Source: Marinobacter sp. HL-58 (GTDB lineage Bacteria; Pseudomonadota; Gammaproteobacteria; Pseudomonadales; Oleiphilaceae). Taken from it: 64,000 nt of DNA. A model generated the notes under the pieces. That model made no database searches, was not told the DNA's origin, and worked only from the letters and a program-made list of their open reading frames with translations. Made by a program: the position numbers and the translations under genes. The stretch lies in the NCBI RefSeq assembly GCF_001314605.1, contig NZ_LIHP01000003.1, positions 62,001 to 126,000 of the forward strand. Reading direction: 5' to 3'. Shown in pieces: positions 1 through 10,973 of this stretch (within the stretch, counting starts at the first letter, position 1; the number at the start of each line of letters is the position of its first letter).

Positions 1-586
1 CGGTATCCCGAATCAATCCGTACTTGATCACTTCCGCAAGACCCGCTGAAACTTCCCGGGGTGGCAGTGTTCCGAGGCTGTCGGTATCGATCAGAACCGC
101 TTCGGGTTGATGAAACGCGCCGATCATGTTCTTGCCAAGGGGGTGATTGATGCCCGTTTTACCGCCCACCGAAGAATCCACTTGCGAAAGCAGTGTGGTG
201 GGTATCTGGATAAACGGCACACCTCTCTGGTACGAAGCGGCAGCGAAACCGGCCATATCTCCCACCACACCACCGCCCAGTGCCACGAGGGTGGTTTTAC
301 GCGAGTGGCGCATCTCCAATAAACGATCAAATATGAGGTTCAGCGTTTGCCAATCCTTGTATTTTTCGCCATCCGGAAGAATCACGGTGTCCACTTGCTT
401 TCCGGGAAAACATGCCCGGGCAGACTCAAGGTACAGGGGAGCGACCGTTTCATTGGTCACAATCATGACCTGGGTTCCCTGAACGAACGGTGTCAGATCG
501 TAGCTGCCCAGCAGTCCCTGCCCGATCACAATCGGGTAGGCGCGCTCACCAAGCTCAACGGTCAGTTCCCGCAGTGAATCACGCAT
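1..586 (-). CDS. aroB: 3-dehydroquinate synthase, N-terminal part (cut by window edge)
   Basis: Second step of the shikimate pathway: NAD- and metal-dependent cyclisation of DAHP to 3-dehydroquinate in the cytosol. About 195 N-terminal residues are visible of a family length near 360. The reading frame stays open to base 1. Recognisable family signatures are DGEKYK, the nucleotide-binding [13 protein letters not shown] stretch, [20 protein letters not shown] and the following NMIGAFHQP. The ATG at 586 lies inside the last codons of aroK (8 nt overlap), so translational coupling in an aroK-aroB operon is likely, as is common in gammaproteobacteria. The C-terminal metal-ligand region lies outside the window. 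Confidence 0.96.
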   Translation of the reverse strand, partial: MRDSLRELTVELGERAYPIVIGQGLLGSYDLTPFVQGTQVMIVTNETVAPLYLESARACFPGKQVDTVILPDGEKYKDWQTLNLIFDRLLEMRHSRKTTLVALGGGVVGDMAGFAAASYQRGVPFIQIPTTLLSQVDSSVGGKTGINHPLGKNMIGAFHQPEAVLIDTDSLGTLPPREVSAGLAEVIKYGLIRDT

Positions 587-1145
587 GATTTCTGCCTTCC
601 TTACGTATCTGTCTTTTATGCCTGGGGGTCCGGGGGTTGATTCGGTTCACCAGTTGCCGCACGACAAGCCTAGGGCTTTTGCGATCGGTAAACATGACAA
701 TATCGGCAAGTTCCGTGTAGATCGGATCCCGGATAGCAAACAGGTTCCTGAGAACAGCTTCCGGGTCATCATTCTGAAGCAAGGGGCGGTTTCTGTCCCG
801 CCGGGTTCGCTCAACCTGCTGCTCAATAGAAGTTTTCAGGTAGACAACAACGGCGTCACGCTTCAGCAGATCGTGGTTCTCTTCCCTCATGACTGCACCC
901 CCACCGGTTGCCAGAACCGTTTGTGGATACCCGGAGAGCTCAGCCAGCATTGTGGTTTCACGCTGACGGAAACCATCCTCGCCTTCCACGTCAAAAATCC
1001 AGGGAATGTTCGCCCCACAGCGCTCCTCGATAATCCGGTCGGAATCCAGAAAACGATAGCCCAGCTCTCTGGCCAACATACGGCCAATTGTGCTTTTGCC
1101 TGCCCCCATCGGGCCCACAAGGACAATTCGTTTTGGCAAGGACAT
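579..1145 (-). CDS. aroK: Shikimate kinase
   Basis: Phosphorylates shikimate to shikimate 3-phosphate with ATP in chorismate biosynthesis. The 188-residue product is of normal size. It has a Walker A motif GPMGAGKS at residues 11-18, the shikimate-binding D and R residues (SDRI near 35, GFRQRE near 60), the GGG turn in ATGGGAV near 80 and the lid arginines in RRDRNRPLL near 115. It overlaps aroB by 8 nt. A terminator separates it from the pil operon upstream, so aroKB probably has its own promoter in the short 1146-1226 gap. Confidence 0.97.
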   Translation of the reverse strand: MSLPKRIVLVGPMGAGKSTIGRMLARELGYRFLDSDRIIEERCGANIPWIFDVEGEDGFRQRETTMLAELSGYPQTVLATGGGAVMREENHDLLKRDAVVVYLKTSIEQQVERTRRDRNRPLLQNDDPEAVLRNLFAIRDPIYTELADIVMFTDRKSPRLVVRQLVNRINPRTPRHKRQIRKEGRNHA

Positions 1146-1226
1146 AACTTCCGCTCATCTATATTCCGGCGGGTGAGAATAGCACAGGGTAACGCTTTCC
1201 ATAAGTTTCAGAAAACGAACAGGCAA

Positions 1227-1259
1227 AAAAAACCGCCGTACATGGACGGCGGTTTTTTC
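1227..1259 (-). terminator. Intrinsic terminator after pilQ
   Basis: A GC-rich stem (ACCGCCGT paired with ACGGCGGT around a short ACAT/GTCC loop) is flanked by A-runs and T-runs on both sides. On the minus strand it follows the pilQ stop by about 18 nt and ends in an uninterrupted T-run. It would end the pilMNOPQ transcript before aroK. The symmetry would also let it work on the plus strand. Confidence 0.85.
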
Positions 1260-1276
1260 TACGGAGAGTAGCCGGA

Positions 1277-3421
1277 TTACTGAATCAGGTCACTCTTGAT
1301 GATCTTCGGCGTGATGAAGATCAGCAGTTCGCTGCGCTCATCAATGTGCTCCGTCCGCTTGAACAGGCGGCCCAGGTAAGGGATATCGCCCAGGAACGGG
1401 GTCTTTGTGGTGGTCGTCGCCACTTCGGACTGGAAGATACCGCCCAGAACCACGGTTTCGCCGTTACCAACAAGTACCTGAGTAGTCACCTCGTTGGTGT
1501 TGATCGACGGAATGCCTCCGGTCACCTCACCACGGGAATCCTGGTTGACCACCAGGTCCATGATAATCTTGTCATCCGGGGTGATCTGCGGAGTCACTTC
1601 CAGAGACAGCGCTGCTTCCTTGAAAGACACAGACGTGGCACCGCTGGAAGAGGCTTCCTGATAGGGAATCTCTTCACCGGACTTGATCTTGGCGGTCTGC
1701 CGATCAGCGGTCACAACCCGTGGCTGGGAGACCACTTCAGCCTGCCCGTCGCTTTCCAGCGCAGACAGCTCCAGATCCACCAGGAAGTCATCGCTTCCCC
1801 AGCCAATCGCAAACGAGGACGCTCCATCTCCGCTCACGCCTAGGTCGACGGCAAGCGCATCCGGGAAAGTAATAGTGTTGTCGCCATCGTTCGCCGCATC
1901 ACGAGCCTCTCCTACAGCCCCCTGTGAGCCACCAACAGAAATCACGCTACCATCTCCTCTGGTATCAGAGGCGGCGCCGCCCCAGCGCACACCCAGGTTC
2001 TCGGCTACGTTGGTCTGCGCCCGGACTATGCGAGCCTCAATGGACACCTGCCGCACTGCCACATCCCAGGTTGACACCAGACGGCGGATCTCATCCAGCT
2101 TTTCGGAGGTTTCCCTCACGCTGATGGTGTTGGTACGCGAATCAGAGGACACGAAACCACGTGATGAAATCAGCTCCTCATCCGCTTCAATGAGAGAGAC
2201 AACATCAGCTGCCTTGGCGTAGTTCACCTGAATGATATCCAGACGAACCGGCTCAAGTTCAGCAATCTGCTTGTTGGTTTCCAGCTCAAGCTTTTCACGG
2301 GCTGCAATTTCATCAGCAGGGGCCACCAGGAGTACGTTTCCAATCTGTCGCTTGTCCAGACCCTTGGTCTTGAGAATCAGATCCAGCGCCTGGTCCCAGG
2401 GGACATTCTGCAGGCGCAGCGTAATGCTGCCACTGACTGTGTCACTGGCAACAAGGTTGAGGCCCGTGAAGTCGGCAATCAGCTGCAGCACCGAACGCAC
2501 TTCAATGTCCTGGAAATTCAGAGAAAGCTTGTCGCCGGTGTATGGGAACTTCTCCTCACGGCGGGATTCGGCTTCTTCCTCGGTCAGTTCTTCAACACTG
2601 ACTGTAAACCGGGAGCCTGACTGGTAGGCAATATAGTCGTAATTACCCTCGGGACGTATCTCAACCACCGCATTACCATCCTCCGTAAAGGTGTCGATGC
2701 GGGTAACCGGCGTTGCGAAATCTGTGACGTCAAGGCGGCGGCGGAGGTTTTCCGGGACGCTCGTGCCGTCCATGGTCAAGCGGATTCGTCCGCCCAGCTC
2801 AGAGAGGTCAACAGGTGTTCCTGAACTACCAAGATCCACAATCACCCGGCCTTCGCCGTCCTCACCTCTCCGGAAATCCACACCCGCAAGCTCGTCACCG
2901 GACGAAGAAGCGTTGCCAGATCCCCCGGAAGCTACGGCAGAAACAGAAGTCGGCGCTTCATCACCGGAACCGGACGCTGTACGTTCTTCTTCGCCCCCGA
3001 TAGTAACAACGAGATTGTTACCCTGGCGCTCCGTTTCGTATGGCGCGAGCTCCGCGAGGTTAAAAATCAGGCGGGTGCGATCCTTGGTTTCAACCACTGT
3101 CATGCTCTGGGCATTACCAGAACCGAGAGAGATATTTCGACTGTCAAGGCTGCTTGTCGTGTCGCTGAGGTCCACTGCAATTCGTGCAGGACGCTCGATG
3201 GTATAACCGGACGGTTCCGGTGGCTGACCATCAAATGCCAGTATCACCTCCACCCGATCTCCGGACAGCGACGAAAACGACACGTCTTCCAGCGTGACCG
3301 CATTGGCCACGCCGGATAACAACCCAAAAGCAATCACGCCGACGTATACATTGAGTTTTCTGAACATCGCTAGCCTCGACCCCAAACTTTTTTGTTCGTG
3401 CATGGTTCTTTCAATAGTCAT
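1277..3421 (-). CDS. pilQ: Type IV pilus outer-membrane secretin PilQ
   Basis: Forms the multimeric outer-membrane channel through which the type IV pilus passes. The 714-residue product has a signal peptide (hydrophobic segment about 24-41, likely cleavage after ANA41) and two AMIN peptidoglycan-binding domains (about 45-145 and 180-285). A secretin N0/STN domain begins near LSLNFQDIEV (about 300), followed by an N1 domain and a C-terminal secretin domain. The last holds the VPYQ-like EEIPYQEAS and the VVLGGIF and IPYLGRLFK signatures. The ATG at 3421 has an AAGGAG ribosome-binding site 7 nt upstream, which supports it over the internal methionines at 7 and 19. It is the last gene of pilMNOPQ. 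Confidence 0.97.
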   Translation of the reverse strand: MTIERTMHEQKSLGSRLAMFRKLNVYVGVIAFGLLSGVANAVTLEDVSFSSLSGDRVEVILAFDGQPPEPSGYTIERPARIAVDLSDTTSSLDSRNISLGSGNAQSMTVVETKDRTRLIFNLAELAPYETERQGNNLVVTIGGEEERTASGSGDEAPTSVSAVASGGSGNASSSGDELAGVDFRRGEDGEGRVIVDLGSSGTPVDLSELGGRIRLTMDGTSVPENLRRRLDVTDFATPVTRIDTFTEDGNAVVEIRPEGNYDYIAYQSGSRFTVSVEELTEEEAESRREEKFPYTGDKLSLNFQDIEVRSVLQLIADFTGLNLVASDTVSGSITLRLQNVPWDQALDLILKTKGLDKRQIGNVLLVAPADEIAAREKLELETNKQIAELEPVRLDIIQVNYAKAADVVSLIEADEELISSRGFVSSDSRTNTISVRETSEKLDEIRRLVSTWDVAVRQVSIEARIVRAQTNVAENLGVRWGGAASDTRGDGSVISVGGSQGAVGEARDAANDGDNTITFPDALAVDLGVSGDGASSFAIGWGSDDFLVDLELSALESDGQAEVVSQPRVVTADRQTAKIKSGEEIPYQEASSSGATSVSFKEAALSLEVTPQITPDDKIIMDLVVNQDSRGEVTGGIPSINTNEVTTQVLVGNGETVVLGGIFQSEVATTTTKTPFLGDIPYLGRLFKRTEHIDERSELLIFITPKIIKSDLIQ

Positions 3422-3432
3422 ATTGCCGCTCC

Positions 3433-3987
3433 TTAGCCCTCATTCTCATCCAGCGAAAGCTGGCGCGGGCGTTCGACCCATCCGCCCCGGCCATTGGGAA
3501 CGATCTCAATCACTTCAACCCGGGTTTCATTTATGCCGACAATCCGGCCATAGTTCTGCCCCATATAGTTGCCCGTGCGTACTCTGTGGACACCACCTTC
3601 ACCATCCCTGATCAGGGCAAACAGGCCGCCGGAGCTGTCACTCAGGGTTCCGACCATGGTGAGGTCCTTCAGCCCGAAGTTCTCAAGGACTTCCTTGGGC
3701 CGGTCCACATCCGGTTCGACATCGCTTTCCGGCTCCTCGTCAACCATTGTCAGTTGCACATCAATGGGTGGCTCGAACGGCGCCCGGCGATCGGCGGCCG
3801 AATAGCTGAATGCCTCGTATGCCTTGAATTCCGGTAACGGTTCCACGTGACCCCGGGGCTTCGCCCGGGTGTCTTCCATAAATTTATCAAGGTCGGAAAA
3901 ACCATTGCCCTGGGAACATGCCGTCAGGAAAGAGACCAGACAAATACCCATCCAGGCTTTTAACGCATGCTGTCTCGCCATGCTCAC
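3433..3987 (-). CDS. pilP: Type IV pilus inner-membrane lipoprotein PilP
   Basis: Periplasmic lipoprotein linking the PilMNO inner-membrane platform to the PilQ secretin. The 184-residue product starts with a lipoprotein signal whose lipobox ends LTAC with the cysteine at residue 24. A proline-rich linker follows, then the conserved C-terminal beta domain (LKDLTMVGTL, then HRVRTGNYMGQNYGRI and an IEIV...GGW ending). Its ATG overlaps the pilO stop by 4 nt, indicating translational coupling in the pilMNOPQ operon. Confidence 0.95.
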   Translation of the reverse strand: MSMARQHALKAWMGICLVSFLTACSQGNGFSDLDKFMEDTRAKPRGHVEPLPEFKAYEAFSYSAADRRAPFEPPIDVQLTMVDEEPESDVEPDVDRPKEVLENFGLKDLTMVGTLSDSSGGLFALIRDGEGGVHRVRTGNYMGQNYGRIVGINETRVEVIEIVPNGRGGWVERPRQLSLDENEG

Positions 3988-4595
3988 TCTCCAGCCCGGT
4001 AGCGGTAGGTACGTGCAAGAACCTGCATATCTAGCGTTTCCCCATCATCGCCTGTTGGTGTTATCGTCAAATCATGCAATGTCACTATCCGCGGCAGGCC
4101 TGCCACGCTACTGACAAACGTTGCCAGCTCGTGGTAGGAACCGGATACCCGGATATTGATCGGAAGTTCCGCATAGAAATCGCGCTGCTGCTCACCCTGA
4201 AGCTTCACTTCCTGCAATGCGAGACCACTGCCGAGCGCAGTATTGGTGATGTCTTCGAGTAATCCCGGCACTTCAGTTTCACTGGGAAGCTGTCTCACCA
4301 GGGCACCGAAGGTTTCTTCCATTTCTTCCATCTGGGCCTTGAAGACTTCAAGATTGGCAACCTGATAGGCCTTGTTCTCGTAGCGCTCCCGCAGTTCCTG
4401 CTCGGTGTTTTCAACACGTTCGAGCTGGGCGTACTGATCCTTGACGAAGAACCAGTAGCCGCCGCCCAGAATCAGGCCAAATATGATGAGCGCTACAATG
4501 GCTTTAACGGGTGCGGGCCAGATGCCGGCGTTATTGACATCAAGATCGTTGATATCAAATTCATTGAGGCTTTTCAGTGAGTCCGCGAGGCTCAT
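3984..4595 (-). CDS. pilO: Type IV pilus inner-membrane protein PilO
   Basis: Bitopic inner-membrane protein that heterodimerises with PilN. A short cytoplasmic tail (SLNEFDINDLDVNNAG) is followed by one membrane segment around residues 30-50 (VKAIVALIIFGLILGGGYWFF), a periplasmic coiled coil (about 55-105), and a ferredoxin-like core ending in LDMQVLARTYRYR. The 203-residue length is typical. It overlaps pilN by 1 nt and pilP by 4 nt. Confidence 0.95.
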   Translation of the reverse strand: MSLADSLKSLNEFDINDLDVNNAGIWPAPVKAIVALIIFGLILGGGYWFFVKDQYAQLERVENTEQELRERYENKAYQVANLEVFKAQMEEMEETFGALVRQLPSETEVPGLLEDITNTALGSGLALQEVKLQGEQQRDFYAELPINIRVSGSYHELATFVSSVAGLPRIVTLHDLTITPTGDDGETLDMQVLARTYRYRAGE

Positions 4596-5157
4596 TACTC
4601 ATCCTCCCCTTCGGGCTCAGGTGTTTGTTGTTGAACCGACAGGTTGAACTGGCTGTAACCAGCGCGTGCGCTATCGGCGGCAGCCACATTCGACAGATTC
4701 GGATCGTTGAACCAGTCAGACTGTTCGAAACGTCTCATCAGGGACGAGATGCGACTGTTGGATTCGGACATACCAACGATGTCCACACGTTCTCCGGATT
4801 TCTTGAGACTGGTGTAATACAGCCCGTCCGGCAGTGTGCGCACCAGCTCATCAAACACCCGCACGATCACCGGGCGCTTGCCCTGGAGATCCTGAATCAC
4901 CTGCATGCGGGACAGAAGTTCGTCGCGCTTGCGCTTGAGATCCTCGATTTCCTTGATCTGCTTGTCGAGTTGCCTGGTCGCGGTTTCGATGTAGGCGTTT
5001 CTGGATTCCTGGTACGCGATACGATTATCCATATCCGTTTTCCACAGGAACACCAGGCCGCCAGCAATAATGGCCGCGCCCAGAATCATCACCACGAACT
5101 GTTTCTGTTTTTCTGCCCGGAGTTCTTCGCGCCAGGGCCTGAGGTTAATCTTTGCCA

Positions 5158-5158
<1 letters not shown>
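4595..5158 (-). CDS. pilN: Type IV pilus inner-membrane protein PilN
   Basis: Inner-membrane partner of PilO whose cytoplasmic N-terminus docks on PilM. The 187-residue product begins MAKINLRPWREE, which matches the conserved PilN INLLPWRE-type tail bound by PilM. A membrane helix at about 22-42 follows, then a coiled coil (TRQLDKQIKEIEDLKRKRDEL) and a ferredoxin-like domain. It shares single-base stop/start overlaps with pilM and pilO, consistent with tight coupling. Confidence 0.95.
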
Positions 5159-6436
<1,278 letters not shown>

Positions 6437-8923
6437 ATGTCTCATTTGTTGCGTACATCTCGCCTGATTGCATGGCTTTTTCTCACTGGACTCAGTCTTG
6501 CCACGATCGTGGCTTCAGGATTCTACCTTTATCTGCGCCCGGGGCTACCTCCTGTCGAACAGCTCCTGGACATCAAGCTGCAGACCCCTCTGAGGGTGTA
6601 CAGCGCAGACGACAAATTAATAGCAGAATTCGGTGAAAAGAGAAGGGCACCGGTCACAATCGAACAGATCCCTACAATTCAGTTACATGCCTTCCTGGCG
6701 GCTGAAGACGCCCGTTTTTACGAGCACTTCGGGGTCGACGTCAAAGGCCTGATGCGGGCTGCCATCGAACTGGTCTCCACCGGAGAGATCCAGTCAGGAG
6801 GCAGTACCATCACAATGCAGGTTGCAAAAAATTACTTTTTGTCACGCGACAGGACGTTTATTCGCAAGTTCAACGAGATACTTCTGGCTCTTCAGATCGA
6901 GCGTGAACTGGACAAAAACCGCATCCTTGAGCTCTATCTTAACAAGATTTACCTCGGCAATCGTGCCTATGGCATTGCCGCTGCAGCACAGGTTTATTAC
7001 GACAAACCGGTAACCGAACTTTCGCTGGCCGAAATGGCCATGCTGGCGGGCCTGCCCAAGGCGCCATCGGCTTACAACCCCCTTGCCAATCCGGCTCGTG
7101 CGGAAGCCCGACGGAACTGGATCCTGGGCCGAATGCGGGACCTTGAGTACATTACGCCAGATGCCTATGAGCTGGCCTCAAAGGCGCCGCTGACGGCAAG
7201 TTTCAATGCTCCTTCCACCGAAGTGGAGGCTGACCACGTGGCCGAAATGGCGCGCGCCGACATGGTGAGGCGATTCGGGGATGCTGCCTACACTGACGGC
7301 TACAAGGTCAGGCTTACCGTGGACAGCAAGAAGCAGCGCGAAGCCACCCTGGCGCTTCGCAAGGGCCTGGAGGAATACGACCAGCGCCATGGCTTCCGCG
7401 GCCCCATTGGCCAGATCGATGAAGACGAACTCGTCCCGGAGAACCTTGATGACCTGATGGCCAACTACCCGCGCGTCGCGGAACTTGTCCCTGCCGTGGT
7501 CACGAAAGTGAGAGACGAGGACAACGAAGTCGACCTCCATGCCCGGGGACTCGGCAAGTCGGTCATGGCATTCAATACCATGACCTGGGCCAGACGCTAC
7601 AAGACGGAAAATCTCACCGGACCGGAGCCCGAGAAACCCTCCGAGGTGGTTGCACCGGGTGATGTCGTCTACGTAAAACCCATGGTTGTCATGACGCCGG
7701 AAAAACCGGGCGAGGATGACGACTCCACAGACGATGAAGACCAGCCTGTCATAGAGATACCTGATACCAGGAGGGTTGCCCTGTCACAGGTTCCCGGAGT
7801 TCAGGGCGCGCTGATTTCACTGGATGCCGATACAGGAGGCATTGAAGCCCTCGCGGGGGGCTACAGCTTCAGCCAGAACAAGTACAACCGGGCAACCCAG
7901 GCCAAAAGACAGCCCGGCTCCACCTTCAAGCCCTTTCTCTACCTCAGCGCCCTTGAGCAGGGCATGACTCCGGCAACCATCTACAACGACGCACCGATTG
8001 TATTTGATGACTCGGAACTGGAAACCTCGTGGCGCCCGCAGAACTCATCAGGGCAGTTTTACGGCCCTACCCGCCTCAGGGAAGCCCTGTACCGGTCAAG
8101 AAACCTGGTGTCCGTGCGCCTTCTTAGAGATCTTGGAATACAGAACACCATCGACTACCTGGACCAACTTCGGATACCGACCGCTGATATGCAGAAGGAC
8201 CTGTCCCTGTCCCTGGGAAGCGGCCAACTGACCCCGATGGATCTGGCCCGTGGTTTTGCAGTCATTGCCAATGGCGGTTATGACGTGGAGCCCTACCTCG
8301 TCAGCAGCATTTCCGATGTTGACGATGAAGTGATGTTCGAGGCACCTGAAGTCATCCTTTGTGACGACAACTGCGACGAGGCACAAAAAGAGATTGACGA
8401 AGGCGATCGCAATGCCCGCATTGCTAGAAGACTTGCGGACGAGCGCTCGGTGTACATCCTGCACTCAATGATGCGGGATGTTATCCGGCTCGGAACAGGC
8501 AGGCGCGCCCAGACCTTGGGCAGGGACGACATCAGCGGCAAGACCGGCACCACCAACGAGCAGCGCGACACCTGGTTTGGCGGCTTCAATTACGACATCG
8601 CCACCACGGTCTGGGTTGGCTTTGACCAGCCACAACCGCTTGGGCGCCGTGAATTCGGTGCAATTACCGCCCTGCCGATCTGGCTCGACTACATGAAGGT
8701 AGCCCTTGACGGCGAGCCGTCCTCCCTCATGCCCAGACCCAACGGCATAGTGAATGTCCGCATTGATCCCGAAACCGGCGAGCGCGCGCGCCCCGGCCAG
8801 GAAGGCGCGATGTTTGAACTGTTCAGGGAAGAAGATGCGCCGCCAGCACTGGACCCTCAGGACGAGTCCTCAGGTGGCAGCGAAAATGGCGACGACGGGG
8901 GCCTGTCCAGAGAGATCTTCTGA
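6437..8923 (+). CDS. mrcA: Penicillin-binding protein 1A (bifunctional transglycosylase/transpeptidase)
   Basis: Class A PBP that polymerises lipid II glycan strands and cross-links their peptides at the periplasmic face. The 828-residue product has an N-terminal membrane anchor (about 11-32) and a GT51 domain (about 50-225) with catalytic glutamate E90 in AAEDARFYEH and the STITMQ and ALQIERELDKNRILELYLN motifs. An OB-like insert (about 315-420) precedes the transpeptidase domain with S495 of PGSTFKP, an SRN motif near 555 and K702 of the KTG triad. The acidic, low-complexity tail (SSGGSENGDDGG) is typical. The gene, also called ponA, is commonly found divergent from pilM, as here. Confidence 0.96.
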   Translation: MSHLLRTSRLIAWLFLTGLSLATIVASGFYLYLRPGLPPVEQLLDIKLQTPLRVYSADDKLIAEFGEKRRAPVTIEQIPTIQLHAFLAAEDARFYEHFGVDVKGLMRAAIELVSTGEIQSGGSTITMQVAKNYFLSRDRTFIRKFNEILLALQIERELDKNRILELYLNKIYLGNRAYGIAAAAQVYYDKPVTELSLAEMAMLAGLPKAPSAYNPLANPARAEARRNWILGRMRDLEYITPDAYELASKAPLTASFNAPSTEVEADHVAEMARADMVRRFGDAAYTDGYKVRLTVDSKKQREATLALRKGLEEYDQRHGFRGPIGQIDEDELVPENLDDLMANYPRVAELVPAVVTKVRDEDNEVDLHARGLGKSVMAFNTMTWARRYKTENLTGPEPEKPSEVVAPGDVVYVKPMVVMTPEKPGEDDDSTDDEDQPVIEIPDTRRVALSQVPGVQGALISLDADTGGIEALAGGYSFSQNKYNRATQAKRQPGSTFKPFLYLSALEQGMTPATIYNDAPIVFDDSELETSWRPQNSSGQFYGPTRLREALYRSRNLVSVRLLRDLGIQNTIDYLDQLRIPTADMQKDLSLSLGSGQLTPMDLARGFAVIANGGYDVEPYLVSSISDVDDEVMFEAPEVILCDDNCDEAQKEIDEGDRNARIARRLADERSVYILHSMMRDVIRLGTGRRAQTLGRDDISGKTGTTNEQRDTWFGGFNYDIATTVWVGFDQPQPLGRREFGAITALPIWLDYMKVALDGEPSSLMPRPNGIVNVRIDPETGERARPGQEGAMFELFREEDAPPALDPQDESSGGSENGDDGGLSREIF

Positions 8924-8951
8924 TTTCCCGGGCAACCTCCGTATCACATAT

Positions 8952-8984
8952 AAAAAAACCGGCGGGATTACCGCCGGTTTTTTT
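8952..8984. terminator. Bidirectional terminator between ponA and maeB
   Basis: An ACCGGCGG / CCGCCGGT stem with a GATTA loop is bracketed by seven A before and seven T after. It lies between the convergent ends of ponA (8923) and maeB (9003) and can terminate both. Confidence 0.87.
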
Positions 8985-9002
8985 CTTACCCGATGATCAA
9001 TA

Positions 9003-10268
9003 TCAGATGATATCGTCCATCGACTTCAGCGGGTAATGGGCAGGGTAGCCATTTCGCGCAACACCTGAATCAACAGCTGCACGCGCAACCGCAGCCGGCA
9101 CAACTTCCAGCAGGCGCACATCCATCGGCTTGGGAATAATGTATTCCCGACCAAACTCAAAGCTGGCAACGTCATAGGCCTCGCAGATCTCCTGAGGAAC
9201 CGGCTCCTTGGCCAGCTCACGGATCGCGTGAACCGCTGCAACCTTCATCTCTTCATTGATCGCAGTCGCCCGCACGTCCAGCGCACCGCGGAAAATGAAG
9301 GGGAAGCCCAGTACGTTGTTGACCTGGTTCGGGTAGTCAGAACGGCCCGTTGCCATGATCAAGTCATCACGGGTGGCCAGCGCAACTTCCGGGCTGATTT
9401 CCGGGTCCGGGTTGGAGCAGGCGAATACGATCGGATTTGGCGCCATCAGCCTGAGCTGATCGGCACTCAACAGATCCGGGCCGGAAAGGCCGAGGAATAC
9501 ATCCGCACCGTCCATTGCATCATCAAGGGTGCGCTTGTCAGTGTCGTTGGCAAACATGGCCTTGTACTGGTTAAGATCGTCGCGGCCAGAATGGATCACA
9601 CCCTTGCGATCCAGCATGAAGATGTTTTCGGAGCGCACACCACAGCTGATCAGAAGCTTCATGCAGGCAATGGCGGCCGCACCGGCGCCGAGACAGACCA
9701 CCTTGGCTTCTTCAATCTTCTTGCCCTGCAATTCGAGCGCATTGATCATGCCGGCAGCAGTCACAATGGCGGTACCGTGCTGGTCATCGTGGAAGATGGG
9801 CACGTTGCACTTCTCGATCAGGGCACGCTCGATTTCAAAGCACTCGGGCGCCTTGATGTCTTCCAGGTTGATACCACCAAAAGTGTCGGCGATACGCTCA
9901 ACGGTTTCGATGAACGCCTGGGGGCTCTCGGAATTGACCTCGATATCAAATACGTCAATGCCGGCGAAGCGCTTGAACAGTACGCCTTTGCCTTCCATTA
10001 CCGGCTTGCTCGCCAGGGGACCGAGGTTACCCAGGCCAAGGATCGCGGTGCCGTCAGAGATAACAGCTACCAGATTGCCCTTACCGGTGTACTTGTATGC
10101 GTTCTCGGGGTCCTTCGCGATCTCGCGGACCGGCTCGGCAACCCCGGGGCTGTACGCCAGAGAAAGATCGCGGGAGGTCTTGGTGGGCTTGGTGATTTCA
10201 ACACTCAGCTTACCAGGCCGCGGCTTGGCGTGATATTCAAGGGCTGCTTCTTTCAGATCTTGAGACAT
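9003..10268 (-). CDS. maeB: NADP-dependent malic enzyme, short (catalytic-only) form
   Basis: Oxidative decarboxylation of malate to pyruvate. The 421-residue product carries the malic enzyme N domain (SLAYSPGVAEPV near 40, VISDGTAILGLGNLGP near 75) and the NAD(P)-binding C domain (VVCLGAGAAAIACMKLL near 190, FACSNPDPEISP near 285). It lacks the C-terminal phosphotransacetylase-like domain of the roughly 760-residue E. coli-type MaeB. I chose the ATG at 10268 (MSQDLKEAAL) over the in-frame GTG at 10289, because family members begin at this point and no better ribosome-binding site precedes the GTG. Which nicotinamide cofactor it prefers cannot be read safely. Confidence 0.93.
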   Translation of the reverse strand: MSQDLKEAALEYHAKPRPGKLSVEITKPTKTSRDLSLAYSPGVAEPVREIAKDPENAYKYTGKGNLVAVISDGTAILGLGNLGPLASKPVMEGKGVLFKRFAGIDVFDIEVNSESPQAFIETVERIADTFGGINLEDIKAPECFEIERALIEKCNVPIFHDDQHGTAIVTAAGMINALELQGKKIEEAKVVCLGAGAAAIACMKLLISCGVRSENIFMLDRKGVIHSGRDDLNQYKAMFANDTDKRTLDDAMDGADVFLGLSGPDLLSADQLRLMAPNPIVFACSNPDPEISPEVALATRDDLIMATGRSDYPNQVNNVLGFPFIFRGALDVRATAINEEMKVAAVHAIRELAKEPVPQEICEAYDVASFEFGREYIIPKPMDVRLLEVVPAAVARAAVDSGVARNGYPAHYPLKSMDDII

Positions 10269-10453
10269 TGCCACTGTTCCGTTTGTCACGTTTAAGAGGT
10301 AAAAGCCACCGGGCCTTGCCCAGCGGAGCGCGACATTATGGCGTGAAGACCAGCATCAGACAAGGCCCGACTGAGCAATTCGTGATCAGTCAATAAGCCT
10401 TTTTGCGTACACACCCACAACAACAGCGCTCGCCGGGATAACCGGTGGATACA

Positions 10454-10483
10454 AAAAAAGCGCCTTGAAAGGCGCTTTTTTCT
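10454..10483 (-). terminator. Terminator after rpmE
   Basis: The stem AGCGCCTT / AAGGCGCT with a GAA loop and flanking A7/T6 runs lies 17 nt after the rpmE stop on the minus strand. Confidence 0.85.
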
Positions 10484-10499
10484 GACTTCAGACCCTGGT

Positions 10500-10721
10500 T
10501 CAGTCCTTCTTGCCACCAATACGGCCACCGAAACGCTTCTGGAAACGGTCAATACGGCCACCAGTGTCCATAACCTTCTGCTTGCCGGTGTAGAACGGAT
10601 GGCACTGGGAACAGACATCCAGTTGCAGATCCTGAGTATACGTCGAACGCGTCTTGAATGTGTTACCGCAAGAACAGGTAACATTAATTTCTTCGTACTT
10701 GGGGTGGATACCTTCTTTCAT
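10500..10721 (-). CDS. rpmE: 50S ribosomal protein L31 (zinc-binding type)
   Basis: Ribosomal large-subunit protein of the central protuberance. The 73-residue product begins [12 protein letters not shown]. Four cysteines in CSC (16 and 18) and CSQC (37 and 40) form the zinc site of the RpmE form, unlike the cysteine-free YkgM form. The family core [17 protein letters not shown] is intact. It is divergent from priA, a common arrangement in gammaproteobacteria. In bacteria with both forms the zinc-free paralogue is Zur-controlled. None is in this window. Confidence 0.97.
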   Translation of the reverse strand: MKEGIHPKYEEINVTCSCGNTFKTRSTYTQDLQLDVCSQCHPFYTGKQKVMDTGGRIDRFQKRFGGRIGGKKD

Positions 10722-10973
10722 GGCGAACCTCGGTCAGGTCATGCCGCTACCTGATCACGGGAGCTCGGAAGACTCCGGGTGTCAGGCACCGCATGTTTGA
10801 ATCAATTGAGAAGACGGGGCACAATCATGCCCTGCCGGAAACAGACCGCGAATCTTACTTGTAATTGTGGTATCAGGCAAGCCCCGGACAGTCTTATCAC
10901 CCCGCCCTGACACGGGATACGCCAGGTTGCAGACGGAAACAGGATAGGCAGATACCGTGACACCCTCACTCCC